DNA from: Candidatus Latescibacterota bacterium
GTDB lineage: Bacteria; Latescibacterota; MWCZ01
Reading direction: 5' to 3'
NCBI GenBank assembly: GCA_022706085.1
Contig: JAKJDF010000006.1
Coordinates: forward strand, 1-64,000
Length of the DNA stretch: 64,000 bases
Below the pieces are notes generated by a model that made no database searches, had not been told where the DNA came from, and worked only from the letters and a program-made list of their open reading frames with translations. Numbering within the stretch: the stretch's first letter is position 1; every line of letters starts with the position of its first letter. Shown in pieces: positions 28,345 to 36,874 of the stretch. Position numbers and translations under genes: made by a program.

Positions 28345-29115
28345 ATGCTCGTACGCGGGAAACGGTTCCTCATCACTGGCGTTGCGGACCAGAACAGCAT
28401 TGCATGGGGCATAACGGAAAGCCTCCTGCGTGAAGGAGCTGAAGGCCTTGCGTTTTTGTATCAACCGCGATTTGAGAAAAACGTCCGGGAACTTACTACG
28501 GGAATAGAGGGCGCTCTTTTGCTCGAGGCTGATATTGCTGCTCCAGAATCGCTGGATGCTGCTTTTCGGACTCTCGATAATGAATGGCAAGACCTTCACG
28601 GGATGGTGCACTGCATAGCCGCGGCGAAGCGAGAGGAACTGGGTGGGAGTTTCGCTCAGACCTCGCGCGACGGGTTCCTTTTCGCGCATGAGATCAGTGC
28701 GTACTCTCTCCTTGATCTGGCCAGAAGGGCTGTCCCGTTGATGGAAAAGAGCGGCGGCGGGTCCATACTCTGCGTGTCGTACCTCGGAGGCCAGCGCGTC
28801 GTTCCGAATTACAACGTGATGGGTGTTGCGAAGGCTTCACTTGAAATGGCGATGCGGTACCTCGCGGCCGAACTCGGGCAGAAATCCATCCGCGTCAACG
28901 CCCTCAGCCCGGCACCCGTACGTACCATTTCCGCCCGCGTTATCTCAGGAGTCTCGGAGATGTTCCAGAAAATGGAAGAGAGGTCTCCGATGCGAAGGAA
29001 CGTGACGAAAGGCGAGGTTGGTGACGCGGCACTTTTCTTCCTGAGTGATCTTTCCCGGGCAGTAACTGGTTCGGTTCTCTTTGTGGACAACGGCTATCAC
29101 ATAATGGGCGCATGA
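28345..29115 (+). CDS. fabI: Enoyl-[acyl-carrier-protein] reductase (NADH), FabI type
   Basis: 256 aa from ATG 28345, AGGAG nine bases upstream; upstream in-frame codons overlap the dehydrogenase gene. FabI marks: FLITGVADQNSIAWGI instead of the general SDR glycine pattern, the catalytic YNVMGVAK (Tyr-x6-Lys), SIRVNALSPAPVRT, and the C-terminal GSVLFVDNGYHIMG. It reduces trans-2-enoyl-ACP, the last step of fatty acid elongation, and is the triclosan target in other bacteria. acpS lies at 33324 on the other strand. Confidence 0.94.
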   Translation: MLVRGKRFLITGVADQNSIAWGITESLLREGAEGLAFLYQPRFEKNVRELTTGIEGALLLEADIAAPESLDAAFRTLDNEWQDLHGMVHCIAAAKREELGGSFAQTSRDGFLFAHEISAYSLLDLARRAVPLMEKSGGGSILCVSYLGGQRVVPNYNVMGVAKASLEMAMRYLAAELGQKSIRVNALSPAPVRTISARVISGVSEMFQKMEERSPMRRNVTKGEVGDAALFFLSDLSRAVTGSVLFVDNGYHIMGA

Positions 29116-29128
29116 CGAGGAATAGGAA

Positions 29129-29992
29129 GTGAAAGAGTTACCGCAGGGGTACATTCACGCGCTCGTTCAATCCGCTCTCGAAGAGGACGTCGGGACAGGC
29201 GATGTCACGAGTGCTGCGACCGTACCCGAAGCAAGGATGTCGCGGGCACGCCTGTTCGCCAAAGCTTCCGGCGTGCTTTCTGGAGTTGACGTTGCCGAAG
29301 AGACGTTCCGCACGATAGATCCCAGCATAAAGTTCATCAGTTCCGCGGGGGAAGGTTGCCGCGTGACGAAGGGCGACCTGGTGTTGACCGTCGAAGGCCG
29401 CGCCCGGGCTCTGCTCGCCGCGGAACGTACCGCGCTGAACTTCCTGGCGCACCTGTCAGGCGTCGCAACGCTCACCGCTCGCTTTGTGGAGGCGGTGGCG
29501 GGGTCCGGGGTCAGAATACTGGATACTCGCAAAACCACGCCGGGCATGCGCCTGCTTGAGAAACGCGCAGTCAGGTCTGGAGGCGGAATGAATCACCGCG
29601 TTGGCCTGTATGACATGGTTCTCATGAAAGAGAATCATATCCGTGCCGCGGGTGGAATATCTAAAGCAATTGCCGCGTGCCACGAGTACCTCCGACTCCG
29701 GGGACTGACCGGTTTGAAAATCGAAGTAGAGACCACCTGCGAGGAGGACGTCCGCGAGGCGCTTGCAGCGGGTTGTGATCGAATCATGCTGGACAACATG
29801 ACCGAAAATGAGATGCGCTCGTCGGTGCTCTTGATCCGGTCGATCGCTCCCGCGACCGAGATCGAAGCTTCGGGGAACATGACGCTGGAACGGGTTCCCG
29901 CCGTCGCGAAAACGGGAGTTGACTTCATTTCAATAGGTGCGCTCACGCACAGCGCACCGGTCCTTGACCTCTCCCTTCAATTTGAGATGTGA
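29129..29992 (+). CDS. nadC: Nicotinate-nucleotide pyrophosphorylase (carboxylating), quinolinate PRT
   Basis: 287 aa, GTG start with GAGGAATAGGAA just upstream, 13 bp after fabI. Hallmarks: EEDVGTGDVTS at the N-terminus, ERTALNFLAHLSGVAT, the quinolinate-binding LDTRKTTPGMR and GGGMNHRVGLYDMVLMKENHI, then IEVET, ILLDN-type MLDNMT, and ISIGALTHSAPVLDLSL. It converts quinolinate and PRPP to nicotinate mononucleotide in de novo NAD synthesis. The stop overlaps the birA start as GTGA. nadA and nadB are not in the window. Confidence 0.95.
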   Translation: MKELPQGYIHALVQSALEEDVGTGDVTSAATVPEARMSRARLFAKASGVLSGVDVAEETFRTIDPSIKFISSAGEGCRVTKGDLVLTVEGRARALLAAERTALNFLAHLSGVATLTARFVEAVAGSGVRILDTRKTTPGMRLLEKRAVRSGGGMNHRVGLYDMVLMKENHIRAAGGISKAIAACHEYLRLRGLTGLKIEVETTCEEDVREALAAGCDRIMLDNMTENEMRSSVLLIRSIAPATEIEASGNMTLERVPAVAKTGVDFISIGALTHSAPVLDLSLQFEM

Positions 29993-30849
29993 AGAGAAGT
30001 CCTGACCCGATTACGCCGGATGCCCTGAGCGGCTGCATTGTGACACGGACCCTCGGTCGAACGCACTTCGCGTTCGGCTCCGTAACGACCACGATGGAGG
30101 TGGCTTCTCGTCTCGCGAAGGCGGGAGCGCCCCACGGTTCGATTGTGACGGCTGAACACCAGACAGCGGGACGAGGCAGGCGGGGGCGAAGATGGATTTC
30201 GGAACCAGGTCTCGGAATCTGGTGTTCCGTGCTTCTGAGGACGGAGGAATGCGCGGGGCCTGCCGCTTCGGCGCTGGGGTTGATTGCTGCGTGCTCGGTG
30301 GTGCAAGCCGCAAGAACGAACGGTGTACTGTGCACGGGTGTCAAATGGCCAAATGACGTCCACGCTCTGGAACACAGCGCCGGTATGCCTTGCGGCGACC
30401 CACCCGCAAAATGGCCGAACGAGTGGGTGCGTTCCGCGAGGAAAATCGCGGGCGTCCTTGTCGAAACATCGAAGGAACCGAGCGGTTGTTTCGTCGTCGG
30501 AATAGGGGTGAACGTCCACCATTCCCGGTCAGATTTCCCATCGGAGTTGTCGTCTTCCGCGTCGTCGGTTGATCTTTGTGCGGGACGTAATGTTGCACGA
30601 CCGGCGCTCCTTGCTGATGTTCTTTGTTGTTTCGAGGAGAGACTGGGCTGGTCCGAAGCGATGGTGCGTTCGGAATGGCATCGGGAGTCCCTGACCATCG
30701 GCAGACGCGTCGAAGTGTCGGGCCCGCATGGGAGCTTCATCGGGCAGGCTGAAGCGATCGACGTCGATGGTGCTTTGAAGGTGAGTGGTCCTTCAGGAAT
30801 CGCGAGGGTAACCGGCGGCGAGACCACGGTGAGATGCGTCTCCGACTGA
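29989..30849 (+). CDS. birA: Biotin-[acetyl-CoA-carboxylase] ligase with internal insertion
   Basis: 286 aa from GTG 29989, overlapping the nadC stop by 4 nt. No N-terminal HTH, so it is the monofunctional enzyme without repressor function. Biotinyl-AMP site TAGRGRRGRRW, GVKWPNDV (119-124), then RKIAGVLVE (151-159) and VVGIGVNVH are all present, followed by the small C-terminal SH3-like domain. Between KWPND and RKIAG, where most family members have only a few residues, there is a roughly 27-residue insert that itself contains KWPNE (141-145), apparently an internal duplication. It biotinylates acetyl-CoA carboxylase, consistent with fabI nearby. Confidence 0.9.
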   Translation: MKRSPDPITPDALSGCIVTRTLGRTHFAFGSVTTTMEVASRLAKAGAPHGSIVTAEHQTAGRGRRGRRWISEPGLGIWCSVLLRTEECAGPAASALGLIAACSVVQAARTNGVLCTGVKWPNDVHALEHSAGMPCGDPPAKWPNEWVRSARKIAGVLVETSKEPSGCFVVGIGVNVHHSRSDFPSELSSSASSVDLCAGRNVARPALLADVLCCFEERLGWSEAMVRSEWHRESLTIGRRVEVSGPHGSFIGQAEAIDVDGALKVSGPSGIARVTGGETTVRCVSD

Positions 30850-30956
30850 CCGGCTCAAACGGAACACGGCGGTCAGTCTGTGGGGGCCCAGGGCGTTGGG
30901 GGGGATTCCAAACGCGGGACGCATTGGAAGACATTTGGGGTGGAGAAACGAAACCC

Positions 30957-31856
30957 GTGATAGAGACGCTCCGGATCTCGGTTCGAAACAACGCTGTCTC
31001 GCTCCGCAGAGGGGCGTGGCTGGCGCGAGCACTCGAGGAATCCGACCCGCGGGCGCGCATGCAAGTGTGTCCGGTGGCCCAGGAGGAACATGATATTGAC
31101 GCGGGCGAGAACCTCTTGTGGACGGCCTTGCGGACGGATACGGCGGATTGCGCGCTTGCGGATGCAAGCACATTGAAAACGTGGCCGCCGCCACCTTGGG
31201 TGCGTGCGGTTGCCTTCTTGGCGCGGATGAACCCGCGTTTTGCGCTCTTGCACCGCTCGTCCGTCAGGTTTTCCGATCTGCCGGCTGCACCGCGGTTGTC
31301 CACGTCCAGCGGCCTTGCGCGGGTGCAATTCGACAACGCGAAACCGGGCGCGGAATGGGTAGAACTTTCGGGGGACCTGCCGACGCGTCTGCACAAATTG
31401 CATCTGGGGCATGCGGATGGAGTCATAGAACCCGCGAGCGATCTGTTGACCCTTGGCATCGCGGAGGACGCGATCGAGTTCTTGTCCACTGATATGCTTC
31501 TGCCGGCACCGGGGCAGGGCGTGTGGGTCGTCTTCTCGCTTTCCGACAGAACCGACGTGGCCCAGGCACTCCGGGGACTTGACGACCGGAAAGCGGGGAT
31601 CTGCGCGAAAACCGAACGCACCTTCGCCGCGCGACTGGATGCTCCCGCGTATTGCCTCGTTGGCGCGCGAGCCTGGGTACAAACGAAGCGTCTGACACTC
31701 GACGCATGCATCATGCCTGCGGAAGGGGGTGTCGTTCAACGCCTCAGTATCTCCGGGGCACCCGAACAGCCAGAAGAACTGGTCGCGGGGCTGGTCGATA
31801 TGTTCCGCCAACAGAGTGTCTTTCGTCAGTGTCGCGGAAAAGTGGACAGGGGGTGA
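30957..31856 (+). CDS. Hydroxymethylbilane-synthase-like protein with ablated active site
   Basis: 299 aa from GTG 30957 (GGTGGAG 11 bp upstream; an ATG at 30834 overlapping birA is possible). The HemC framework is recognisable end to end: [38 protein letters not shown] (about 180-188) and a Cys at 233 in [10 protein letters not shown], where the dipyrromethane-cofactor Cys lies. But aligned to E. coli HemC the catalytic and substrate-binding residues are changed: Lys83-Asp84 (HSMKDVP) become Ser71-Thr72 (ADASTLK), Arg131-Arg132 (SLRR) become Leu-Ala, Arg149 becomes Ser, and the Lys-rich loop (VGGKGLF) is deleted. Arg11 and Arg155 equivalents remain. It should not make hydroxymethylbilane. 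It is intact and 2 bp before aroQ, so probably expressed. Confidence 0.72.
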   Translation: MIETLRISVRNNAVSLRRGAWLARALEESDPRARMQVCPVAQEEHDIDAGENLLWTALRTDTADCALADASTLKTWPPPPWVRAVAFLARMNPRFALLHRSSVRFSDLPAAPRLSTSSGLARVQFDNAKPGAEWVELSGDLPTRLHKLHLGHADGVIEPASDLLTLGIAEDAIEFLSTDMLLPAPGQGVWVVFSLSDRTDVAQALRGLDDRKAGICAKTERTFAARLDAPAYCLVGARAWVQTKRLTLDACIMPAEGGVVQRLSISGAPEQPEELVAGLVDMFRQQSVFRQCRGKVDRG

Positions 31857-31858
31857 AC

Positions 31859-32317
31859 ATGAGGATTCTTGTGCTGAACGGCCCGAACCTGAATATGCTC
31901 GGAATACGTGAACCGGCGGTGTACGGTGGTCAATCCCTTGCCAACGTAGAGGCGCGCCTTGCTTCGTTGGCATCTCAACTCGGCGTCGAGGTGGAGTGTC
32001 ATCAAAGCAACCACGAAGGGGCTTTGATCGATATGATCCACGCCGCGTTTGGTCGCGTTCAGGGTATACTGATCAACCCGGGCGCCCTGACGCATTACAG
32101 TTATGCCGTGCGTGATGCCATCGCCTCCGTCGGGCTTCCAACGGTGGAGGTTCACCTTTCGAACATCCATGCCCGCGAGCCTTTTCGGCATCAGTCGGTG
32201 GTTGCGGCGGTATGTGTCGGTCAGATCTCGGGGTTCGGGAGCGACAGTTACCAACTCGGATTGCGAGCCTTGGTGTCGTACTTGCAGAAGACTCAGGAAA
32301 GGATCCGCACAGCGTGA
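31859..32317 (+). CDS. aroQ: 3-dehydroquinate dehydratase, type II
   Basis: 152 aa, ATG with GGGGGTGAAC upstream and only 2 bp after the HemC-like stop. Type II marks: [21 protein letters not shown] with the catalytic Tyr, [21 protein letters not shown] and the catalytic His in [15 protein letters not shown]. Third step of the shikimate pathway, as a dodecameric cytoplasmic enzyme. It is followed by a tRNA gene and terminator that close the run. Confidence 0.95.
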   Translation: MRILVLNGPNLNMLGIREPAVYGGQSLANVEARLASLASQLGVEVECHQSNHEGALIDMIHAAFGRVQGILINPGALTHYSYAVRDAIASVGLPTVEVHLSNIHAREPFRHQSVVAAVCVGQISGFGSDSYQLGLRALVSYLQKTQERIRTA

Positions 32318-32379
32318 GTTACCGCATCGGCTGGTGCCGCTTCTGCGGATGAGTACATTTCAAGTATCCTCGACGTTCT

Positions 32380-32453
32380 CCCCGGATAGCTCAACAGGAT
32401 AGAGCAAGTGCCTTCTAAGCACTAGGTCGCAGGTTCGAGTCCTGCTCCGGGGA
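32380..32453 (+). tRNA. tRNA-Arg (anticodon TCT)
   Basis: Full cloverleaf: acceptor CCCCGGA/TCCGGGG, D stem GCTC/GAGC, anticodon stem AGTGC/GCACT with loop CTTCTAA, T stem GCAGG/CCTGC with TTCGAGT loop, discriminator A. CCA is not encoded. It reads AGA and probably AGG. It sits 62 bp after aroQ and may be co-transcribed or have its own promoter (TATCCT 10 bp upstream). Confidence 0.97.
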
Positions 32454-32463
32454 TACCAGAAAA

Positions 32464-32499
32464 AGCCCGCGGACACCAGTCCGCGGGCTCCGTTTTTTT
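32464..32499 (+). terminator. Rho-independent terminator after tRNA-Arg
   Basis: An 11-bp GC-rich stem, AGCCCGCGGAC (32464-32474) with its complement 32479-32489, an ACCA loop and a seven-T run (32493-32499). It ends the ndk-aroQ-tRNA unit. Confidence 0.93.
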
Positions 32500-32512
32500 G
32501 GGGGGAATCCGG

Positions 32513-33340
32513 TTACCCTGAACGCCGTCCGAAAATGAAATCCATCTGGAGGCCGATCACATAAATGGAAGCCTCCCAGTGGTGCTTGTAGCACCCGACT
32601 TCCACGGAGGCGGGGCCATCGTATCCTACCTCTTTGAAGGCCTTCATCACGGCGGGCCAGTCAACGTCGCCTTCGAGGAGGCCGACGAATCCTCCGAACC
32701 CGCCTACGCCCGTGCGGAAGTCCTTGAAATGTACTTTCTTGATGCGCTTCCCTAAGATTCGGATCCACTGCTCCGGGTAGCCGTAAAGCAACATATTCCC
32801 AACGTCCAGATATACGGCCAGAAACTCGCTGTTGAAGCTGTCCACGTAATCCCGGAGTTCTATCGGACTCAAGTGAAACTTGTTCCACACGTTTTCAACA
32901 CAAATCGCGACCTTCGCCTTCTCTGCGTACGGAACGAGTTTCCTCAGTTCATCGTGCGTCTTTTTGTAAACGACATCGTACGGGACTTCCGGTGTTGTTA
33001 CGCCGGGAACCACGAGCACACCGTCTGTTCCCAGCCACTTCGCGACGTCAAGGCCTTTCTTGATCGAATCGGCTCCCGCTTTCACGATCTTCTTGTCGGG
33101 AGACGACAGAGGGTATTTCCAACCCGTGCCGATGGCCAGCGAAGCGATTTTTAATCCGGCCCCCTCGACGAACTTCCGGACTTCCTTGACCTCCTTCTCC
33201 GTGCTCTTCCAGGTGATCGGACCGGTGTCTTCATTGAGGCACAGCTCGATTGCTTCGAACCCCGCTTTTTTTGCCAGCGGTACGTTGGTCTTCAGGTCGC
33301 TGGAATCCCGAAACGACCACAGGTTAATGGATTTGATCAT
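32513..33340 (-). CDS. Sugar phosphate isomerase/epimerase (xylose-isomerase-like TIM barrel)
   Basis: 275 aa from ATG 33340, GGGAGAAG eight bases upstream. AP-endonuclease-2/xylose-isomerase-like TIM barrel: FEAIELCLNE, LKIASLAIG, GTDGVLVVPG, ICVENVW, with metal-ligand Glu, YLDVGNMLLYG with Asp/His-type ligands, KKVHFKDF (His) and PASVEVGCY (Glu). Typical inositol- or ketose-epimerase-type proteins found beside Gfo/Idh oxidoreductases. Its start overlaps the acpS end by 17 nt. Confidence 0.85.
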   Translation of the reverse strand: MIKSINLWSFRDSSDLKTNVPLAKKAGFEAIELCLNEDTGPITWKSTEKEVKEVRKFVEGAGLKIASLAIGTGWKYPLSSPDKKIVKAGADSIKKGLDVAKWLGTDGVLVVPGVTTPEVPYDVVYKKTHDELRKLVPYAEKAKVAICVENVWNKFHLSPIELRDYVDSFNSEFLAVYLDVGNMLLYGYPEQWIRILGKRIKKVHFKDFRTGVGGFGGFVGLLEGDVDWPAVMKAFKEVGYDGPASVEVGCYKHHWEASIYVIGLQMDFIFGRRSG

Positions 33341-33761
33341 GGTGCTTCTCCCGGGTTGAGGCCGAATTGAGACTGGGTTCTGATTCCAGAGCCGCCACCA
33401 CAAACGCCGTGGCGAGAACATGCGTATGTGAAAGCGACACGTGCAGAGTGAGGTTTGTCGGCAATGTTCGTCTCACTTCGTCGTGCAGTTCAATCTGAGG
33501 TCGCTCGCTGCCTTGTCGGACTACTTCTATGTCCTTGAAAGCCACATTGGATGTCCAACCGGTGCCAAGTGCTTTCATGGTCGCTTCTTTTGCGGCAAAC
33601 CGGGCCGCCAGATGCTCCGCCGGAAACGACCGTTCCCGGCAATACGCGAGCTCGCCTTGCGTGTACAGGCGCTTAAGAAAGCGATCCCCCCATCGGTTGG
33701 CGGCACGGTCGATGCGTGCCACGTCGATGATGTCGACGCCGATGCCCAGAATCCTGCTCAC
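33324..33761 (-). CDS. acpS: Holo-[acyl-carrier-protein] synthase
   Basis: 145 aa, GTG start with GAGG close upstream. GIGVDIIDVARI holds the Mg-binding Asp; RFAAKEATMKALGTG holds the Glu and Lys; VSLSHTHVLATAFVV is the third motif. The last 20 residues are additional. It transfers 4'-phosphopantetheine from CoA to apo-ACP. The gene sits between an Arg-rich membrane protein and a sugar isomerase with which it overlaps. Confidence 0.93.
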   Translation of the reverse strand: MSRILGIGVDIIDVARIDRAANRWGDRFLKRLYTQGELAYCRERSFPAEHLAARFAAKEATMKALGTGWTSNVAFKDIEVVRQGSERPQIELHDEVRRTLPTNLTLHVSLSHTHVLATAFVVAALESEPSLNSASTREKHHDQIH

Positions 33762-33794
33762 GACGGCCTCAACAATTCTGCACTTCGCGTTCGA

Positions 33795-34346
33795 TCACGC
33801 CTGATCGGACGGCGGGGCAGTGGTTTGTTGCGGGGGGCCACCGGGTTGTTGCTCTCTCGTTCCCGACGGGCGACGGCGCCTTCGGCGGCGTGACGAATGC
33901 GTTGCGGGTTGCGGGCTGCCCGTTTTGTCTCCGCTCGCCGCTGGTGATCCGGCCCTTTCGCCGGTTCTTGTGTCGCGAATCTCCGGGCGCTGCGCTGCCT
34001 GCTGCGCGGAAGCACGCACCTCAACACGCTGTTCGTTCCGCGGGAAGTTCTGTCGCTGAGGTTGGTCACGCCGCGATTCACGATAGGGTAGCTGACGCTC
34101 AGTCTGCGCGGAAGCGCCTCCCGTCTGGATGTCTTTCTCCCAAACCAGACCGGCACGGACAAGCGCCCGGGCGAATACTTCCGTCGCACGCCGGGGATTA
34201 TCCCGCTGAAGCTGGACAAGCGATTCGATGAGACGTTCGCTTCGCGGGTCAAGGCGAGGAGGACGCCGGCCGGTGAAAAACCAGACAATTACCGCGACCG
34301 CCGCAATCAGAACGATCGCCCCGGTTATCACAAAGGCTGCAGTCAT
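33795..34346 (-). CDS. Single-span membrane protein with Arg-rich disordered tail
   Basis: 183 aa, ATG with GAGGTGGTGA upstream. Residues about 5-25 form a transmembrane helix (VITGAIVLIAAVAVIVWFF); residues 35-70 look like a short helical domain (ERLIESLVQLQRDNPRRATEVFARALV). From about 75 the protein is Gln/Arg/Pro-rich, with seven consecutive Arg near 150 (SSRRRRRRRPSG). No family recognised. The basic tail would face the cytoplasm if the N-terminus is outside, and might bind nucleic acid or acidic lipid. It lies 33 bp upstream of acpS on the same strand. Confidence 0.6.
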   Translation of the reverse strand: MTAAFVITGAIVLIAAVAVIVWFFTGRRPPRLDPRSERLIESLVQLQRDNPRRATEVFARALVRAGLVWEKDIQTGGASAQTERQLPYRESRRDQPQRQNFPRNEQRVEVRASAQQAAQRPEIRDTRTGERAGSPAASGDKTGSPQPATHSSRRRRRRRPSGTREQQPGGPPQQTTAPPSDQA

Positions 34347-34592
34347 TCACCACCTCGGGTTTTCGTTACCATATCTGTTCCTCAGTTCAGAAGTCGTTCT
34401 GGGTTCGGCGCACCGGAATCTTGCGGCGTCCAGAAAAGGTGTGCGAGCCAGAATTCCCGCCAGGGACTCTGGCTATTTCCGGCGTACGGACGGATTGCCA
34501 ATGGCAAAGGCTTTGAAACGGATACACAATCAGAAAGTACGGCAATAGGAACCTCACCTCAAGCGCGGAGGTTCACCCGGACCTTTGAATAC

Positions 34593-34626
34593 AAAGAAAA
34601 ACGGGGCGCCTGAAAGCGCCCCGTTT
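34593..34626 (-). terminator. Rho-independent terminator of the pre-peptidase repeat gene
   Basis: Arms AACGGGGCGC (34600-34609) and GCGCCCCGTT (34616-34625), extended by one A-T pair, with loop CTGAAA. On the minus strand the stem is followed by TTTTTCTTT. It lies 17 bp after the stop of the 34643-36796 gene. The remaining 34347-34592 region shows no gene; a 13-bp palindrome TTGCCA-A-TGGCAA occurs at 34495-34507. Confidence 0.85.
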
Positions 34627-34642
34627 CCTCCGGGTTCACCAA

Positions 34643-36796
34643 TCAGCCGGCGCCCTTGCCGAAGCCTTCCGGTTCGTTTCCGCTTCCATCCCGTCCCCCT
34701 TTGGAGGGAGAGTCCTCTATCTGTTCGCGTTGCGGGGCAGGTGTGCGCGTGTCAGCAAACGATTCAACCATCAGGTTGTAGGCACCGGCAGTTGCCTGGT
34801 ATCCGCGCACGATTATTTCGTACGACCCCGGTTCCAGTCGGCGAATGATGCGGGCATTGTTGCCGTCACCGCCGTCGTCATTCATCGCGATCTCCTCCCC
34901 GGACGACCCTCGAAGGACTACCTGAGGATCCAGCGAGGAATCGCCAGCCTTCATCACGTCAATCGCAATGACGGCGGATGAGGCTACCCGAAGCGAGTAC
35001 CGGTGCCTTTCCCCGGAAGTCAGAGTCCCTGATTTTGTCTGTCCCGGGGAGATGGCACCCATGTCTTGCGGCATAACTTCCGAAACCGTCAATTCGTACG
35101 CGCCGGAAGTCGATCCATAGGCCATCGCGATGATCTGGTACGTTCCTGCCGCCAGGTTCGTGGTGAGTAGAGCGTCATTGCCCTCGCCCCCGTCATCGTC
35201 CGAAGCTACTTCACTTCCCGAGGCGTTCTTGACGATCAGTTTCGGGTCGAGCGTGCTGCCACCACCGGTGTCTGGCCCTACCATCAGGATGAAATCACCG
35301 CTGCTGTTGTTCACCGAGCTTACCTGGATGGTGTACACGCCGGGGGAAAACACTCGCGAAAGGCGTGCGTTCAGGCCATCACCGCTGTCGTCATCAGAAC
35401 CAACCTCATTCCCATTCTGGTCATACACGGTAACTTTCGGGTCCAGCGAGCCGTCACCGATCTTGTCCACCCGGACGACAAGCGGCTGCTCCGAATCCAC
35501 GGTGTAGGAGAACCTGCTGAAGCCGCCGCCGGATGGGATCGATCCGATCTGCCGGAATTGCTGCGCACTCTGGCTGGTCGCGGGCGCAGTAGCCTTTCGG
35601 AGTGAGATGGTCACCTCACGGGCGCGCGGTGTGGTGAATCGATACAGATCACTGCCTCCCGTCGCCAGAACGCCCCGTTTCGTTTCTCCGATCGAGATTG
35701 AGGGAACCCGGTCAGGAGCCAACGTGAGGCGGAATGCGCCGGTAGTTGTCCCGTAACCGCCGATGAACAGCTGGTAATCACCTCGCCCGAGGGGCAATCG
35801 CAATAACGCGCCGTTGCCCTCTCCAGAATCGTCGTCGCTTCCGATGATCTCGCCGTTGCGGTTCGTTACAATCAGATTCGGATCGAGGTTGCTCCCTTCG
35901 GCCTTGTCCACCGTGATACGAAAATCCTGGAATTCGTCGTTCACGGTCAGACGGAAAACCGCTGGAACCTTCGGGTCGGTGATAACCTCCGTGACGGAAT
36001 CACCGGCGCGCAGGCTGGTTCCACCAAGAGGAGCGTCCTGGTCATAGACAGAGAGCATGAATTTTCCCGAACTGGTGCCCACTCTGCGGGCCCGAACGAC
36101 ATACTCGCCGCTCGGGACCGATCTCTGGAGAAGGGAATTCAGGCTTCCACCTCCGTCATCGTCAGTCGCGATTTCCCTCCCGCTGGCATCAACAAGTGTA
36201 ACCTTGGGATCGAGTGTGGAGCCGAACACTTTGTTCATCCGTATACGCAAGTTCGTGGTTCGAGGAATGCTCACGCGGTAGGCAACCTCGTTCACGCTGG
36301 TCGTGATTTCACCCAGCACTGCGGTTCCCAGAGAAAGTGTGGTAGCCTGCTGCTCCTCGACACGGAGAAGAAAATCTCCGCTTGATGTTCCGACCGCCTG
36401 AGCTGCCACGACATACTGTCCGGGTTGCAGTGTAACCGAGATCAGCGCGTTCAGCCCCTCGCCTCCGTCGTCGTCAGTGGCCACTTGCGAACCATTGGAG
36501 TCGTAAATCGTGAGTTTTGGGTCGATTGCGGAATCCAAGACCTTGTCCATCCGAATCGTCAGGGTTTTTGTGGCGTTCACGTAAAGCGCGTAACGGATGG
36601 AGCCCCCGCCTGTCGAAATCGTACCCAGCGTTCTGTCTCCAATTCGAAGTTCGCGCGTCCCACCTGTGGCGGAACCCGAGCCACCGTCCTTTCTGATGTT
36701 CTGCGCGACGGAAACTGAAACGCAGAACACCAGAACCAACGCGGTCAACACCACCGGGTTCAACCAATGACGCCAATTCTCGTGTTTCTCTCCCAT
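34643..36796 (-). CDS. Secreted protein with six pre-peptidase C-terminal-type (PPC) repeats
   Basis: 717 aa from ATG 36796, GGGAGGGG upstream. Signal peptide at about 13-36, ending at SVAQ. The body has six repeats, each with S-x-L/I-DP-x-hydrophobic strand, then G-x-E/Q-hydrophobic and D-D-D-G/S-G-x-G-x-N-A loop, followed by GxYxLxVxxxG-SGxFxL. Acidic DDDGG loops suggest Ca2+ binding. PPC domains usually sit at the end of secreted peptidases or bind polysaccharide; here they form the whole protein. The fifth copy lacks its first half and starts directly after GPDTGGGSTLDPK. The C-terminal 40 residues are polar. It lies 78 bp downstream of the ceramidase-like gene. Confidence 0.8.
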   Translation of the reverse strand: MGEKHENWRHWLNPVVLTALVLVFCVSVSVAQNIRKDGGSGSATGGTRELRIGDRTLGTISTGGGSIRYALYVNATKTLTIRMDKVLDSAIDPKLTIYDSNGSQVATDDDGGEGLNALISVTLQPGQYVVAAQAVGTSSGDFLLRVEEQQATTLSLGTAVLGEITTSVNEVAYRVSIPRTTNLRIRMNKVFGSTLDPKVTLVDASGREIATDDDGGGSLNSLLQRSVPSGEYVVRARRVGTSSGKFMLSVYDQDAPLGGTSLRAGDSVTEVITDPKVPAVFRLTVNDEFQDFRITVDKAEGSNLDPNLIVTNRNGEIIGSDDDSGEGNGALLRLPLGRGDYQLFIGGYGTTTGAFRLTLAPDRVPSISIGETKRGVLATGGSDLYRFTTPRAREVTISLRKATAPATSQSAQQFRQIGSIPSGGGFSRFSYTVDSEQPLVVRVDKIGDGSLDPKVTVYDQNGNEVGSDDDSGDGLNARLSRVFSPGVYTIQVSSVNNSSGDFILMVGPDTGGGSTLDPKLIVKNASGSEVASDDDGGEGNDALLTTNLAAGTYQIIAMAYGSTSGAYELTVSEVMPQDMGAISPGQTKSGTLTSGERHRYSLRVASSAVIAIDVMKAGDSSLDPQVVLRGSSGEEIAMNDDGGDGNNARIIRRLEPGSYEIIVRGYQATAGAYNLMVESFADTRTPAPQREQIEDSPSKGGRDGSGNEPEGFGKGAG

Positions 36797-36874
36797 GTCG
36801 TTCCCCTCCCGATTAGGTCTTGGCGGTGTGAAGCCCCATATGATCGATGGCAACCCCTTTGACGAGCAAGTGTA

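Noticed and set aside
30873-31973. 366-aa minus-strand frame across the HemC-like gene and aroQ start
   Set aside because: Basic, low-information translation; the plus-strand frame has HemC signatures and operon spacing.
34495-34507. TTGCCA-A-TGGCAA palindrome
   Set aside because: Possible operator, but no second copy was found and no regulator is linked.
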